Origin: Flavobacteriaceae bacterium
Lineage (GTDB): Bacteria > Bacteroidota > Bacteroidia > Flavobacteriales > Flavobacteriaceae
NCBI GenBank assembly: GCA_027490305.1
Contig: JAIXYI010000016.1
Location: 1 to 64,000, forward strand
Length of the DNA: 64,000 nucleotides
Direction: 5' to 3'
Shown here: positions 26,243-36,146 of the stretch, one piece after another
Layout of the letters: each line of letters opens with the position of its first letter
Position numbering within the stretch: the stretch's first letter is position 1
Notes under the pieces: generated by a model
Told to the model about the DNA's origin: nothing
Databases searched by the model: none
The model's input: the letters and a program-made list of their open reading frames with translations, nothing else
Position numbers and translations under genes: made by a program

Positions 26243-29200
26243 ACGTTTCCTTCTTTTTCAAGTTGGTCGATGCGGTCAAACTCGGGGCGGTGTGTCTTTT
26301 CCCGCGACCACATCAGGTAAATAGCCGGAATCACAAAAAGGGTCAGCACCAGCGAAAAGAGGGTACCGCCTACAATCACAACGCCCATACCGATTCGGCT
26401 GGTTGACGCAGCACCAAGCGAAAGCGCAATCGGCAACGCGCCCAACGCAATCGCAAGGCTCGTCATCAGGATCGGTCGTAGTCGCGATTCCGATGCTTCC
26501 AATATCGCCTCCCATTTCGGTTTGCCTTCTTCCCGCAACTGGTTGGCGAATTCCACGATTAGGATACCGTTCTTCGTCACCAATCCAATAAGCATGATGG
26601 TACCGATCTGGCTGAAGATATTCCACGTCTGCCCAAACAACCACAGCGACAATAAGGCACCCGCCACGGCCATCGGCACCGTAAGGATGATGATAAATGG
26701 ATCGATAAAACTCTCAAACTGCGCCGCCAGTATCAGGTAAATCAGCAACAGGGCAAGGCCGAACGCAAAGCTCGTATTAGAACTACTTTCAACGAAATCG
26801 CGGGATTCCCCCTGCAAGTCGGTCGTAAAACTGTCGTCGAGCACTTTCTCCCGAATCCGTTCCATGGCTTCAATGCCGTCACCTATACTTTTGCCAGGCG
26901 CCAATCCGGCCGATACGGTGGCCGACATATAACGGTTGTTGTGGTAGAGTTGGGGAGGACTGCTGGCTTCGGCGGTCGTCACCAGGTTGTCCATCTGGAT
27001 CAGTTCGCCTTTGTTGTTCTTCACAAAAGACGAGGTAAGATCAAGCGGCTCATCACGGTCTTTCCGGTCAAACTGCCCGATTACCTGGTACTGTTTTCCG
27101 TTCATCAGGTAGTAGCCAAAACGCTGTCCGCTAAACGACAGTTGCAGTGTTTGTGCGATGTCAAGTACCGAGACGCCCAGACTTTCCGCTTTTTCGCGGT
27201 CGATGGTTACATACAGTTCCGGCTTGTTGAACTTCAGGTTGACATCGACGTTCGAAAAGGTGGGTTCGTTTTCGGCAGCCTCCATGAAAGCCGGAATCTT
27301 CTCCCTCAGTTTCTCAAAGTTCGGCGCCTGTATGACATATTGTATCGGCAGGCCGCCGCGTCGGTTGACGGCAATGGTCGGCGTTTCGCTGACGTTCACC
27401 TTCACCTGTGAATAGCGTTTGGTGGCTTTGGTCAGCGCGTCGGCAATCTCTTTTTGGGAACGGCTTCGCTCACCCGGTTCTACCAGTGCTATACGGGCCC
27501 GGCCGCTGTTGATCGACGAGGCACCGAAACCCGGAGAGGTAATGATGAGCGAGACTTTTTTCTCGGGGATGGAATCGTTGACCAACGTACTCAACTCGGT
27601 CATAAACCGGTCCATGTAGTCGTACGTCGCGCCCTCGGCACCGGTCACGCCTACATTGAGGAAGCTACGGTCATCATACGGGGCCGTTTCTTTCTGTAGG
27701 ATGCTAAAAAACAGGACGATGAGTCCCAAACATCCAACCAGTATCGGAAAGCTCAACCATTTGCGTTTGAGGAATCCCGTCAGGCGTCGTGCATACCCGG
27801 CGTTCATCCGTTGGAAATACGGCTCGGTAAGGTCGTAAAAACGCGATTTTTTCTGCACACCGGCTTTCATCAGATACGCGTTCAGCATGGGCGTCAACGT
27901 CAGCGATACAAAGGCCGAGACCAATACGGCGGCGCCAATGACCACGCCAAACTCCCGGAAAAGCCGTCCGACGAATCCTTCGAGGAAGATCACCGGCAGG
28001 AAGACCGCGGCCAGGGTAACGGAAATGGAAATGACGGCAAAGAAGATCTCGTTTGAGCCTTTTATCGCCGCTTCAATCGGACTCATACCTTCCTCTACCT
28101 TTTTAAAGATGTTTTCGGTGACCACGATACCGTCATCCACCACGAGTCCGGTGGCCAATACGATGGCGAGCAAGGTCAGGACGTTCACCGAAAATCCGAA
28201 CATCCACATAATAAAGAACGTCGCGATCAGTGAAACCGGAATGTCGAGTAACGGACGGAACGCGATGGCCCAGTCGCGGAAGAAGAGGTAAATGATGAGG
28301 ATAACTAGGACAATCGAAAGCAACAGTGTTTCCGCTACCTCCGTCACCGCTTTCTTGATAAAGATGGTGTTGTCGATGGCGATGTTGAGCTTGAAATCTT
28401 TCGGCAGGTCTTTTTTCAGTTGCTCATACTGTTTATAAAAGGCGTCGGCAATGTCAAGGTAGTTGGTGCCCGGTTGCGGAATAATCGCGAGTCCAACCAT
28501 CGGCTGTCCGGAGTCACTCAGCTTCGTTTCAAGGTTCTCGGCTTCCAGCGCGGCCTTTCCTACATCGCGGAAGCGGATCACATTGCCCGCATCGTCTGCT
28601 TTGACAATGATGTCATCAAACTGTTCTTCCTTCGAAAGGTTGCCCAGTGTTTTGACGGTGAGTTCGGTGTTCGCTCCCGTTAATTTCCCGGACGGCAACT
28701 CCACATTCTGCGTGGCGAGGGCCTGTCGCACATCCGAAACGGTACAGCCAAAGGCGGCGAGTTTCACGGGGTCGATCCAGAGGCGCATCGCATACCGGCG
28801 TTGCCCCCAGATTTGCACGGAACTGACTCCGGGTATCGTTTGCAACCGTTGGGCGATGACATTGTCAGCGTAATCCGATAGTTCGAGTACGTTTTTGTTG
28901 TCGCTCTGCACCGTCATGGTAATGATCGGCTCTGAATCGGCGTCGGCTTTCGAAACGACGGGCGGGGCATCGATGTCCTGAGGAAGGCTTCGGATGGCCT
29001 GCGCCACCTTGTCACGCACGTCATTCGCGGCTTCTTCCAGGTTTTTGTCGAGGTTGAATTCGATGGTGATGTTACTCGATCCCTGGTTGCTCGAAGAAGT
29101 AATATTGCGGATGCCGTCTATCGAGTTAATCGCTTTTTCCAGCGGTTCGGTAATCTGTGATTCGATGATGTCGGCGTTGGCACCCGAGTAGGTCGTACGC

Positions 29201-29340
29201 ACCGATATCTGGGCCGGGTCGATCGAAGGAAACTCGCGTACACCCAGATACAGATAGCCGATCACCCCAAACAGGATGATAGCCACGTTCATTACGATGG
29301 TCAATACCGGGCGGCGGATACTTAGGGTCGAAAGGCTCAT
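26239..29340 (-). CDS. RND efflux pump inner-membrane transporter (HAE-1/AcrB-like)
   Basis: 1033 residues from the ATG at 29340 (MSLSTLSIRRPVLTIVMN); a longer frame would run back into the upstream gene. It has twelve transmembrane helices in two halves, with large periplasmic loops. The early motif REFPSIDPAQISVRTTYSGA (about 37-56) and TGLVVDDGIVVTENI (about 395-410, with the proton-relay Asp pair) are typical. It expels drugs or other amphiphiles with the adaptor and TolC proteins encoded on either side. It is separated from the adaptor gene by one base. Confidence 0.96.
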   Translation of the reverse strand: MSLSTLSIRRPVLTIVMNVAIILFGVIGYLYLGVREFPSIDPAQISVRTTYSGANADIIESQITEPLEKAINSIDGIRNITSSSNQGSSNITIEFNLDKNLEEAANDVRDKVAQAIRSLPQDIDAPPVVSKADADSEPIITMTVQSDNKNVLELSDYADNVIAQRLQTIPGVSSVQIWGQRRYAMRLWIDPVKLAAFGCTVSDVRQALATQNVELPSGKLTGANTELTVKTLGNLSKEEQFDDIIVKADDAGNVIRFRDVGKAALEAENLETKLSDSGQPMVGLAIIPQPGTNYLDIADAFYKQYEQLKKDLPKDFKLNIAIDNTIFIKKAVTEVAETLLLSIVLVILIIYLFFRDWAIAFRPLLDIPVSLIATFFIMWMFGFSVNVLTLLAIVLATGLVVDDGIVVTENIFKKVEEGMSPIEAAIKGSNEIFFAVISISVTLAAVFLPVIFLEGFVGRLFREFGVVIGAAVLVSAFVSLTLTPMLNAYLMKAGVQKKSRFYDLTEPYFQRMNAGYARRLTGFLKRKWLSFPILVGCLGLIVLFFSILQKETAPYDDRSFLNVGVTGAEGATYDYMDRFMTELSTLVNDSIPEKKVSLIITSPGFGASSINSGRARIALVEPGERSRSQKEIADALTKATKRYSQVKVNVSETPTIAVNRRGGLPIQYVIQAPNFEKLREKIPAFMEAAENEPTFSNVDVNLKFNKPELYVTIDREKAESLGVSVLDIAQTLQLSFSGQRFGYYLMNGKQYQVIGQFDRKDRDEPLDLTSSFVKNNKGELIQMDNLVTTAEASSPPQLYHNNRYMSATVSAGLAPGKSIGDGIEAMERIREKVLDDSFTTDLQGESRDFVESSSNTSFAFGLALLLIYLILAAQFESFIDPFIIILTVPMAVAGALLSLWLFGQTWNIFSQIGTIMLIGLVTKNGILIVEFANQLREEGKPKWEAILEASESRLRPILMTSLAIALGALPIALSLGAASTSRIGMGVVIVGGTLFSLVLTLFVIPAIYLMWSREKTHRPEFDRIDQLEKEGNV

Positions 29341-29341
29341 A

Positions 29342-30421
29342 TTAATTTTTCGGGGATGACGGCGCGCCTGCAATCGCAATTGTCACAGGGTCTTCGTTTT
29401 TCAATGACATCACACCGGAGGTCAACACGGTGTCGCCGGCTTTCAATCCCGACAGAATCAAGACATCCCGATCCGTACGCGAGCCGGTTTCGACTACGAT
29501 TTCCATGGCTTTTCCGTTCCGCGACACGAAGACTTTCTTCCCATTCTGGATCGGGATGAGGGCTTCGCTCGGCACCAGCAACGCGTCATTGATACGGGCA
29601 AGTGGCAATTCAACATTGGCGAACGTTCCCGGAATCAGGCGTCCGGAACGGTTATCGGCCACTGCCCGCATTTTGAGGGTTCGTGTCGTGGCTTCGACCT
29701 CGGGCTCAATGGCATAGATTTTGGCGGTATAGTGGTCGCGTGATCCGGCTACGCCAAAGGTAAGCGGACTGCCGGCTTTCATTTGGGCCGCATATTTCTC
29801 CGGAATTGAAAAGGTCAGTTTCAGTTGGCTGTTGTTGACGAGTTTGGCGACAGGCGTTTCCGGCGTCACGTAGGTGCCGGTTGAGATATACCGCAGGCCG
29901 ATGCGACCGGAAAAAGGTGCGCGAACAACAGTTTTCGCTAATTGCGCACTTATGAGTTGGGATTGCGCCTTAGCCGATTGGTAATCCGCATTTGACACGT
30001 CGAATTCTTCCTGGCTGATGGCTTCTTTTTCCAGCAGCAACCGGGCCCGTCGGGCATTCTCCGCCGCAAGGGCTTCCGCGCTTTTCGCCTGGGCGAGGCG
30101 GGCACGGAGTTCGGTATCGTCTACCTTGAAAAGGACTTGTCCTTTTTGTACGTCGCCACCCTCTGAAAAGCGAATGTCGCGCACCACACCCGACACTTCA
30201 CTTCGGATGTCGACCTGTTCATTGGGCTCCAGCGACCCTGTCAGCGAGAGGTTGTCGGCAAACACCTGCGGTTGCAATACGATGCCCGTCACACGCGTCG
30301 GTTTCTTGTTTCCCATTTCCTTCTTGGGGCCGTCTTTCTCTTTGTTTTCGATAATGCGGTAGCCGATCAGCGCCGCGCCTCCGAGAATTAAAACCGTATA
30401 CACGATATATTTAACCTTCAT
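29342..30421 (-). CDS. RND efflux periplasmic adaptor protein
   Basis: 359 residues, N-terminally anchored (VYTVLILGGAALIGYRI). It contains the lipoyl-like half motifs (VDIRSEVSGVVRDIRFSEGGDVQKGQVLFKVDD, about 65-97, and VRAPFSGRIGLRYISTGTYV), a helical hairpin and a beta-barrel domain, all typical of MexE/AcrA-type adaptors. It is first in a three-gene operon (adaptor, pump, TolC), all minus strand. TAGCTTTG at 30475-30482 is its probable -7 box. Confidence 0.94.
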   Translation of the reverse strand: MKVKYIVYTVLILGGAALIGYRIIENKEKDGPKKEMGNKKPTRVTGIVLQPQVFADNLSLTGSLEPNEQVDIRSEVSGVVRDIRFSEGGDVQKGQVLFKVDDTELRARLAQAKSAEALAAENARRARLLLEKEAISQEEFDVSNADYQSAKAQSQLISAQLAKTVVRAPFSGRIGLRYISTGTYVTPETPVAKLVNNSQLKLTFSIPEKYAAQMKAGSPLTFGVAGSRDHYTAKIYAIEPEVEATTRTLKMRAVADNRSGRLIPGTFANVELPLARINDALLVPSEALIPIQNGKKVFVSRNGKAMEIVVETGSRTDRDVLILSGLKAGDTVLTSGVMSLKNEDPVTIAIAGAPSSPKN

Positions 30422-30474
30422 CCGACAGAGTGAATTGTAAAATAGTTACAAATTGCGATATTTAACACGCCGCA

Positions 30475-30482
30475 CAAAGCTA
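30475..30482 (-). promoter_or_regulatory. -7 promoter box (TAGCTTTG) of the RND efflux operon
   Basis: Exact TAnnTTTG on the minus strand, 53 bases before the adaptor ATG. A TTG lies only 14 bases further upstream, closer than usual. Confidence 0.5.
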
Positions 30483-30542
30483 CTGGGTAAAAATGGCAAC
30501 GAGGGCGTACTTTGTTTTTTTTTAACAGCGGTTCAGGCTGAT

Positions 30543-32642
30543 TTAACTGATGTAATTCCAAATATCCCGACCGGCTTCCATGCGCTCGAAAACATGGCGG
30601 ACGGTGCGGTGTTCACTGGCATTGAGGCCGGGATCGTTTTTCAGCAGGCGGATGGCATAATGCCGTGCCGTCTCCAGTATGTCCCGGTCCCTTACGATAT
30701 CGGCAATCTTCATTTGCAGCACACCACTTTGCTGGGTACCGGTAAGGTCCCCCGGTCCGCGCAGCCGCAGGTCGACTTCCGCGATCTCAAATCCGTCGTT
30801 CGTGCGTACCATGGTTTCCAGTCGCGTTTTGCTGTCGCTTGACAGTTTGTGTGAGGTCATTAGGATGCAATAGCTCTGCTCGGCGCCACGGCCTACGCGA
30901 CCCCGCAATTGGTGCAACTGCGATAACCCAAAGCGCTCGGCGTTTTCAATCACCATCACGCTGGCATTCGGCACGTTGACGCCCACTTCAATAACGGTCG
31001 TTGCCACCATGATCTGGGTCTTGCCTTTGGCGAAGCGTTCCATTTCCGCATCCTTGTCAGCGGGTTTCATTTTGCCGTGCACGATGGAAATGGCGTAGTC
31101 GGGGAGAGGGAAATCGCGGGAAATGCTCTCGTAGCCGTCCATCAAATCCTTGAGGTCCATCTTTTCCGACTCTTTGATGAGGGGATAGACGATGTATACC
31201 TGCCGGCCTTTCGCAATCTCATCCTTCAGGAATTTCCACACTTTCAACCGATTGGCGTCATACCGATGTACGGTCTGGATCGGTTTTCGCCCTTTTGGCA
31301 ACTCGTCGATTACCGATACATCCAGGTCGCCATATAAACTCATGGCAAGGGTGCGCGGAATCGGGGTGGCGGTCATCACCAAAACATGCGGCGGTATCGT
31401 ATTCTTCTTCCACAATTTCGACCGCTGCTCGACGCCAAAGCGGTGCTGCTCGTCGATGATGGCGAGTCCGAGGTTGTGGAACCGCACTTTATCCTCCAAC
31501 AAGGCATGGGTGCCTACCAGTATATGAAGCTGGCCATTTTCGAGGCTTTCATGAATTTCTGTCCGTGCTGTGGGGCGTATAGAACCCGTCAGTAACCGGA
31601 TACTGACGTCCATCTCGCGGGCCAGTTCGGAGAGTCCGTTATAGTGCTGTGTCGCCAATATTTCCGTCGGTGCCATGATACACGCCTGGAACCCGTTTCC
31701 GATGGCAATCAACATCGCCATGAAGGCGACGATGGTCTTACCCGAACCCACATCGCCCTGTAACAACCGGTTCATCTGGGCAGGTTTGCCCATGTCATTT
31801 CGAATCTCCCGGATGACCCGTTTCTGCGCTTCGGTTAGTTCAAACGGGAGGTGTTTTTCGTAAAACTCGGTGAATTTGTCACCCACCACCTGGAACGCAT
31901 GCCCCTTGATTTTGTGCTTCCGTACCAGGTTCTTGGTGATCAGTTGCAGTTGGATGAAAAACAACTCCTCAAACTTCAGCCGATACCGCGCGCGGGCCAG
32001 TGCCTCGTTTCCAGTCGGAAAATGCAGGTTGAACAACGCCTCTTTCTTCGGCATGAGCTTGAGGTCATCGAGGATCCACGGCGGGAGAGTTTCGTGTATA
32101 TGATCCCGTACATCCCCAAACAATTGCTGCATCATCTTGTTGACAACGCGATTGGAAATGCCGCGGTTGCCCAACGTTTCGGTCGACGGGTACACGGGTT
32201 GCAGGGCCGAACGCAGGCTTTGCTCGTGCTCCGACAGCAATTCGATTTCGGGATGGGGCATGCTGAAGGTGCCGTTAAAAGCATTCGCTTTGCCAAAGAT
32301 GACGACGGGAACGCCCAGTTTCAAGGTCTCCCGTATCCATTTGATACCCTGGAACCAGATGAGGTCCATTTGGCCGGTATCGTCCGCAAACGTAGCTACC
32401 AACCGCTGTCCGCGCTTCTGTTCCACGGTTTTGACATGGATGATCTTCCCAATCAACTGCACATCGGCCCCCGACTCGCGCAATTCGTTCACACGATAAT
32501 AGCGCGTGCGGTCGATATACCGATTCGGGAAAAAATGCAGCAGGTCTTCGAAGGTGCGTATGGCTACTTCTTTACGAAGCAACTCGCCCCGCGCGGGACC
32601 GACGCCTTTGAGATATTCGATGGGAGTCTGTAGAAGCGACAT
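30543..32642 (-). CDS. recG: ATP-dependent DNA helicase RecG
   Basis: 699 residues from the ATG at 32642 (MSLLQTPIEYLKGVGPARGELL). It remodels stalled replication forks and Holliday junctions. There is an N-terminal wedge domain with an OB fold (about 60-150), Walker A GDVGSGKTI near residue 300, the box IIDEQHRFGVEQR near 400 and helicase motif VI QLRGRVGRG near 580. The length is typical. The in-frame extension upstream (19 residues) lies over the promoter and is excluded. Confidence 0.97.
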   Translation of the reverse strand: MSLLQTPIEYLKGVGPARGELLRKEVAIRTFEDLLHFFPNRYIDRTRYYRVNELRESGADVQLIGKIIHVKTVEQKRGQRLVATFADDTGQMDLIWFQGIKWIRETLKLGVPVVIFGKANAFNGTFSMPHPEIELLSEHEQSLRSALQPVYPSTETLGNRGISNRVVNKMMQQLFGDVRDHIHETLPPWILDDLKLMPKKEALFNLHFPTGNEALARARYRLKFEELFFIQLQLITKNLVRKHKIKGHAFQVVGDKFTEFYEKHLPFELTEAQKRVIREIRNDMGKPAQMNRLLQGDVGSGKTIVAFMAMLIAIGNGFQACIMAPTEILATQHYNGLSELAREMDVSIRLLTGSIRPTARTEIHESLENGQLHILVGTHALLEDKVRFHNLGLAIIDEQHRFGVEQRSKLWKKNTIPPHVLVMTATPIPRTLAMSLYGDLDVSVIDELPKGRKPIQTVHRYDANRLKVWKFLKDEIAKGRQVYIVYPLIKESEKMDLKDLMDGYESISRDFPLPDYAISIVHGKMKPADKDAEMERFAKGKTQIMVATTVIEVGVNVPNASVMVIENAERFGLSQLHQLRGRVGRGAEQSYCILMTSHKLSSDSKTRLETMVRTNDGFEIAEVDLRLRGPGDLTGTQQSGVLQMKIADIVRDRDILETARHYAIRLLKNDPGLNASEHRTVRHVFERMEAGRDIWNYIS

Positions 32643-32656
32643 GCCGTTGTTTGACG

Positions 32657-32687
32657 TAAAGATACTTGTCTGCCCCCAAAATGGCAA
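32657..32687 (-). promoter_or_regulatory. recG promoter TTG-N20-TATCTTTA
   Basis: On the minus strand, TTG (complement of 32685-32687) and TATCTTTA (complement of 32657-32664) are 20 bases apart, 15 bases before the recG ATG. The rest of 32688-32901 shows no gene. Confidence 0.6.
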
Positions 32688-32901
32688 TTTCGGATGCAAA
32701 TACGGCGAAAGGTACGATGGTTCGCGAAAACGTGGTTACGGTTTTTCCGCATTTTATCCTGTAAAATACCCTATTCCCGCATGTAACGAAAAGCCTGGTT
32801 CGGGCCTGCGCTTTAGAACAAAACACCGTATGGACGCAGAAGAGGCCCAACCGATTGGCGAAGGGGACCGCCTTACACAGTATCCGGACGGAAACGACTG
32901 A

Positions 32902-34092
32902 CTAGCGTTCGAACAGTCCCAGCGTTCCGCCGACCCAGTCTTTGTCTTTGTTGAATTTAACGCCGATCATTTCGCCGCGACTCATCCGCACGAGGTTGCA
33001 GAGAAAGGTCGGCTCGGGGTCGTCTTTCTTCCACACGCATAAAATCCGGACTTCCGCTTTCACCTTGCCGTCCGGCGATTGGATCACGGGTTCATAGTGC
33101 ACCTTCTTTTGCAATATATAAAGGTCTTTCTCCTTCACGGCTTCGATGTCTTCCTTCGTTACATGGAAAACGACTCCGCTTCCGGAAAACGAAAACAGCG
33201 GTTTTAGCACATAGTTTTCAAGGTCTTCCGGAATTTCCTCGAGTTCACTAAGCAAGGTAGTTTCAATGAAATACTTCCCTTTCAAATACGGTAAGATGAA
33301 CTTACTGATCCGGAAAAACCAATTCGGGTGTCCGGCCCATTCGACATCGAGGTCATCCGAAAACCGGAACTGCAGCGTCAGGTCTTTCCGCGCTTCCAAC
33401 TCGTCGAAAATCACACGGTTGTAGATGCGCCGCACTTCGATTTCCTGTCCTTCCGAATCGGTGTAATAGAGTTTGGTGCCTTTTTGGCGCAACTCGGTGA
33501 CACATACAATCGGGATGCCAAGATCGCGTCGGGCGTAATAGAAGTCGATTTTGGTGTTTTGCTTTTCCGGCTCGATTTCCAGCAGGATGACCTGTTTCGG
33601 ATCGTGGCCCGCGAGAATGACGTCTTTCAGCAAGGGCAGGTAGTCGTCGCCGGTCATATCACCGATAAAAGGGGTCAGTTCGGAAAGGAAGGGGTAGTGC
33701 CGGCAGAACTTTTCGTAAAGGACATACTGGAAATTGAAAAGGGAAGGAAAGCCTTGCACCTCAATAAGTTTCGGTACAATCTCGCCATTCTCCTTACAGA
33801 TGCCAAAGTCAATTGCCAGGAAGGTGGTATGCGCATCTTCCCCCGGTACCCGGATGTTCAGTTCCAATGCCGGATCCGTCAGCGGTCCAAAGTCCGGACG
33901 ACGGATCAGCGCGATGACGTCGCGGCAGCCTTCCAGCAACTGTTCTTTGAGGCTGTTCGGGATGAAAAACGGCGTTTCACCCATCCGGAAGGTGGGCAAA
34001 TAGTCGAAATCGGATGCAATATCCTGTTTGAACGCTTCATACTTCTCCAGCGAAAACGCAGAATTGAAACGGTCACGATACGATGGGATCAT
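32902..34092 (-). CDS. ATP-grasp-like protein, last gene of the amidoligase operon
   Basis: 396 residues, cytoplasmic. The segment YVLKPLFSFSGSGVVFHVTKEDI (about 294-316) looks like the Lys/Gly-rich nucleotide-binding part of an ATP-grasp fold. The later QKKVHYEPVIQSPDGKVKAEVRILCVW and FLCNLVRMSRGEMIGVKFN fit its metal-binding half. The order suggests an atypical or circularly permuted member. It lies 41 bases downstream of the glutamine amidotransferase gene and probably acts on the same substrate. Assignment to the superfamily is moderate; the reaction is unknown. Confidence 0.7.
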   Translation of the reverse strand: MIPSYRDRFNSAFSLEKYEAFKQDIASDFDYLPTFRMGETPFFIPNSLKEQLLEGCRDVIALIRRPDFGPLTDPALELNIRVPGEDAHTTFLAIDFGICKENGEIVPKLIEVQGFPSLFNFQYVLYEKFCRHYPFLSELTPFIGDMTGDDYLPLLKDVILAGHDPKQVILLEIEPEKQNTKIDFYYARRDLGIPIVCVTELRQKGTKLYYTDSEGQEIEVRRIYNRVIFDELEARKDLTLQFRFSDDLDVEWAGHPNWFFRISKFILPYLKGKYFIETTLLSELEEIPEDLENYVLKPLFSFSGSGVVFHVTKEDIEAVKEKDLYILQKKVHYEPVIQSPDGKVKAEVRILCVWKKDDPEPTFLCNLVRMSRGEMIGVKFNKDKDWVGGTLGLFER

Positions 34093-34133
34093 GGCGGTAG
34101 TATTGAGTGAAACATCGGCCGGAGCCGGCAGGG

Positions 34134-34964
34134 TCAGTTCGATAGCATCTTCTTTTGGTCCATCAGGTCATTGATGGCACCACGAAGGAAATTCGGAATG
34201 ATGCTTTCGTTCGTTTTGTAAATCTTGTCTTCATCAAGCAGGTCTTCGAGCATGTCACGAAACTTCGATTTACCTTTCATTTCAATGATGCGCTCGCGTT
34301 TTTCCCGACTTTTAAGATTGGCGATATAGCTTATCGGATCGGCTTCCGGATGAAACTGTGTCCCAACAAAATAAGGGTTGAAGCGCACGGCCATGATGGC
34401 ACGTTCATACTGCACATGGTCCCGGATTTTCTCAAGCGAGAGTATCTTCGCACCCTTGGCTTCAAACACTTTTAGTTTGGGCTGCACCACCTGGTAGTCC
34501 CGTGAATCGACGGCGTAATAGGGGTTCGGGAGTCCATCGAACAAAGCGTCGTCAAGTCCGTCCGGCGTCTTGTGCACCGGCATTATGCCGAACGACGTCG
34601 ATTTCCGTTTGGTAATTTCTGCCAAGCCAAAATGGTGGCACGCCATCTGGAAGGAATGGCAGATAAACAACATATACTTTTTCACTTCCTGGGTGCGGTT
34701 CCATTCGAGCAGGCCGTCCACAAAATCGAAATACGCCCTATCCCAAATCCCGTCGCCGTCAAGCGGATTGCCGGGTCCGCCCGTCGAGATATAGATGTCG
34801 TACGCCTTCATATCCGGCAGTTCGCCCTTTCCGCGCGTATCGAATACCTTGAAATCGACCATGGCATTGAACCTCCCGACAATGTCGATGATACATCGCA
34901 TGCCCTGGTTGGGCTCGCCTTTGTACATATCCAGAATGGCAACGCGAAGGGACGATTGGCTCAT
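34134..34964 (-). CDS. Class I glutamine amidotransferase-like protein
   Basis: 276 residues. The class I triad is visible: nucleophile Cys102 in FICHSFQ, then His205 and Glu207 in GTQFHPEADP. The STGGPGNPLDG loop (about 60-70) forms the oxyanion region. Such domains hydrolyse glutamine or a related gamma-glutamyl amide. It is a stand-alone domain with an extra helical C-terminus (about 215-276), not fused to a synthase. It sits within the operon between a GCS2 ligase and an ATP-grasp protein, so it may supply ammonia or trim a gamma-glutamyl intermediate. Confidence 0.85.
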   Translation of the reverse strand: MSQSSLRVAILDMYKGEPNQGMRCIIDIVGRFNAMVDFKVFDTRGKGELPDMKAYDIYISTGGPGNPLDGDGIWDRAYFDFVDGLLEWNRTQEVKKYMLFICHSFQMACHHFGLAEITKRKSTSFGIMPVHKTPDGLDDALFDGLPNPYYAVDSRDYQVVQPKLKVFEAKGAKILSLEKIRDHVQYERAIMAVRFNPYFVGTQFHPEADPISYIANLKSREKRERIIEMKGKSKFRDMLEDLLDEDKIYKTNESIIPNFLRGAINDLMDQKKMLSN

Positions 34965-35028
34965 AAGTACGTGTTTGCTTGCAAATATACAAGAAGTTAT
35001 CAGTTATGGTTCGAACGCCGTGGTCGCA

Positions 35029-36144
35029 TCAGAGTCCGCGCACGAACTCCGACGTAATGAAATCCACCACCTTCGTCAGGTCGTTTCCGTTTTCACGGAA
35101 GACAGTCAATTGCTTGTCCGATCCCGTACCTTCCCGCAGGATCCGGTGAACATATTCGATATGCTCACGCGAGCCCAGTTCGTCAACCACGTCATCGATG
35201 AACTCGAGTAATTCCAGGATGAGGTCGCGCGTCGGCACTTCCTGCTGCAACCCGAAATCGATCATGTGGTTTTCGATGCCGTAGCGCGCCGCCCGGAACT
35301 TGTTCTCGCGGATAAGGGCGATACGGTAAATGTTGAAGCTCGTATTGGCCATCGTCAGTTTATACAGTTTCGCCACAACGGCCTGAATCAGCGCCACCAC
35401 ACACATCGTTTCATCCACCGTGAGCATCATATCACAGATGCGGAACTCAATCGTGTTATAGAAGGGATGCAGGCGAAGGTCCCACCAGATTTTCTTCGGG
35501 TTGTCGATACAATTCGTCTTGACCAGCGTATCCAGGTAGTTATCGTAGGATGCTACCGAGTCAAAATACTCCGGAAGTCCGGTGCGCGGAAATTTATCGA
35601 AGACCTTCGTACGGAACGACTTATACCCGGTTTGACGACCTTCCCAGAACGGGGAGTTCGTTGACAGGGCGAAGATATGGGGCAGGAAGTAGCACGCCTG
35701 GTTCATCAGTTGCAGTCCGATCTCACGGGTTTCGATCCCCACGTGGCAGTGCATGCCGAAAATCAGGTTTGAGCGGGCGGCATCCTGCAATTCATTGACA
35801 ATATGGTGGTAACGCGGATCGTCGGTAATCGGCTGGTCCTGCCATTTTGAGAAGGGATGCGTACCGGCGCCTCCTACTATTAATCCTTGTTTATCCGCCA
35901 GTTCGACGATTTTACGCCGAAGGAATTTTATTTCCTCCTTCGCCTCCGAAACACTGCTGCAGATATTCGTGCCGACCTCCACCACCGACTGATGCATTTC
36001 GGCCTTCACCTGCTCGTTCAGGATGATTTTTGCACCGTCTACGATTTTCGAGAGATGCGACCGGAGGTCCCGTGTTTGGGGGTCGATAATCTGGTACTCT
36101 TCTTCCACACCTAAGGTGAAGACGGGTAATTTTCGCGTAGCCAT
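35029..36144 (-). CDS. Carboxylate-amine ligase, YbdK/GCS2 family
   Basis: 371 residues. The start FTLGVEEEYQIID (about residues 9-21), the segment MHCHVGIETRE (about 145) and NTIEFRICDMM (about 230-240) are diagnostic of glutamate-cysteine ligase family 2 (YbdK type). The family ligates an amine to a carboxylate with ATP; YbdK itself shows only weak glutamate-cysteine ligase activity. The real substrate is probably different. It is 2 bases downstream of the ATP-grasp ligase gene. Confidence 0.92.
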   Translation of the reverse strand: MATRKLPVFTLGVEEEYQIIDPQTRDLRSHLSKIVDGAKIILNEQVKAEMHQSVVEVGTNICSSVSEAKEEIKFLRRKIVELADKQGLIVGGAGTHPFSKWQDQPITDDPRYHHIVNELQDAARSNLIFGMHCHVGIETREIGLQLMNQACYFLPHIFALSTNSPFWEGRQTGYKSFRTKVFDKFPRTGLPEYFDSVASYDNYLDTLVKTNCIDNPKKIWWDLRLHPFYNTIEFRICDMMLTVDETMCVVALIQAVVAKLYKLTMANTSFNIYRIALIRENKFRAARYGIENHMIDFGLQQEVPTRDLILELLEFIDDVVDELGSREHIEYVHRILREGTGSDKQLTVFRENGNDLTKVVDFITSEFVRGL

Positions 36145-36146
36145 GG

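Noticed and set aside
32830..32901. A 23-codon ATG frame upstream of the ATP-grasp-like gene's 3' end
   Set aside because: Too short, with no ribosome-binding or promoter signal.
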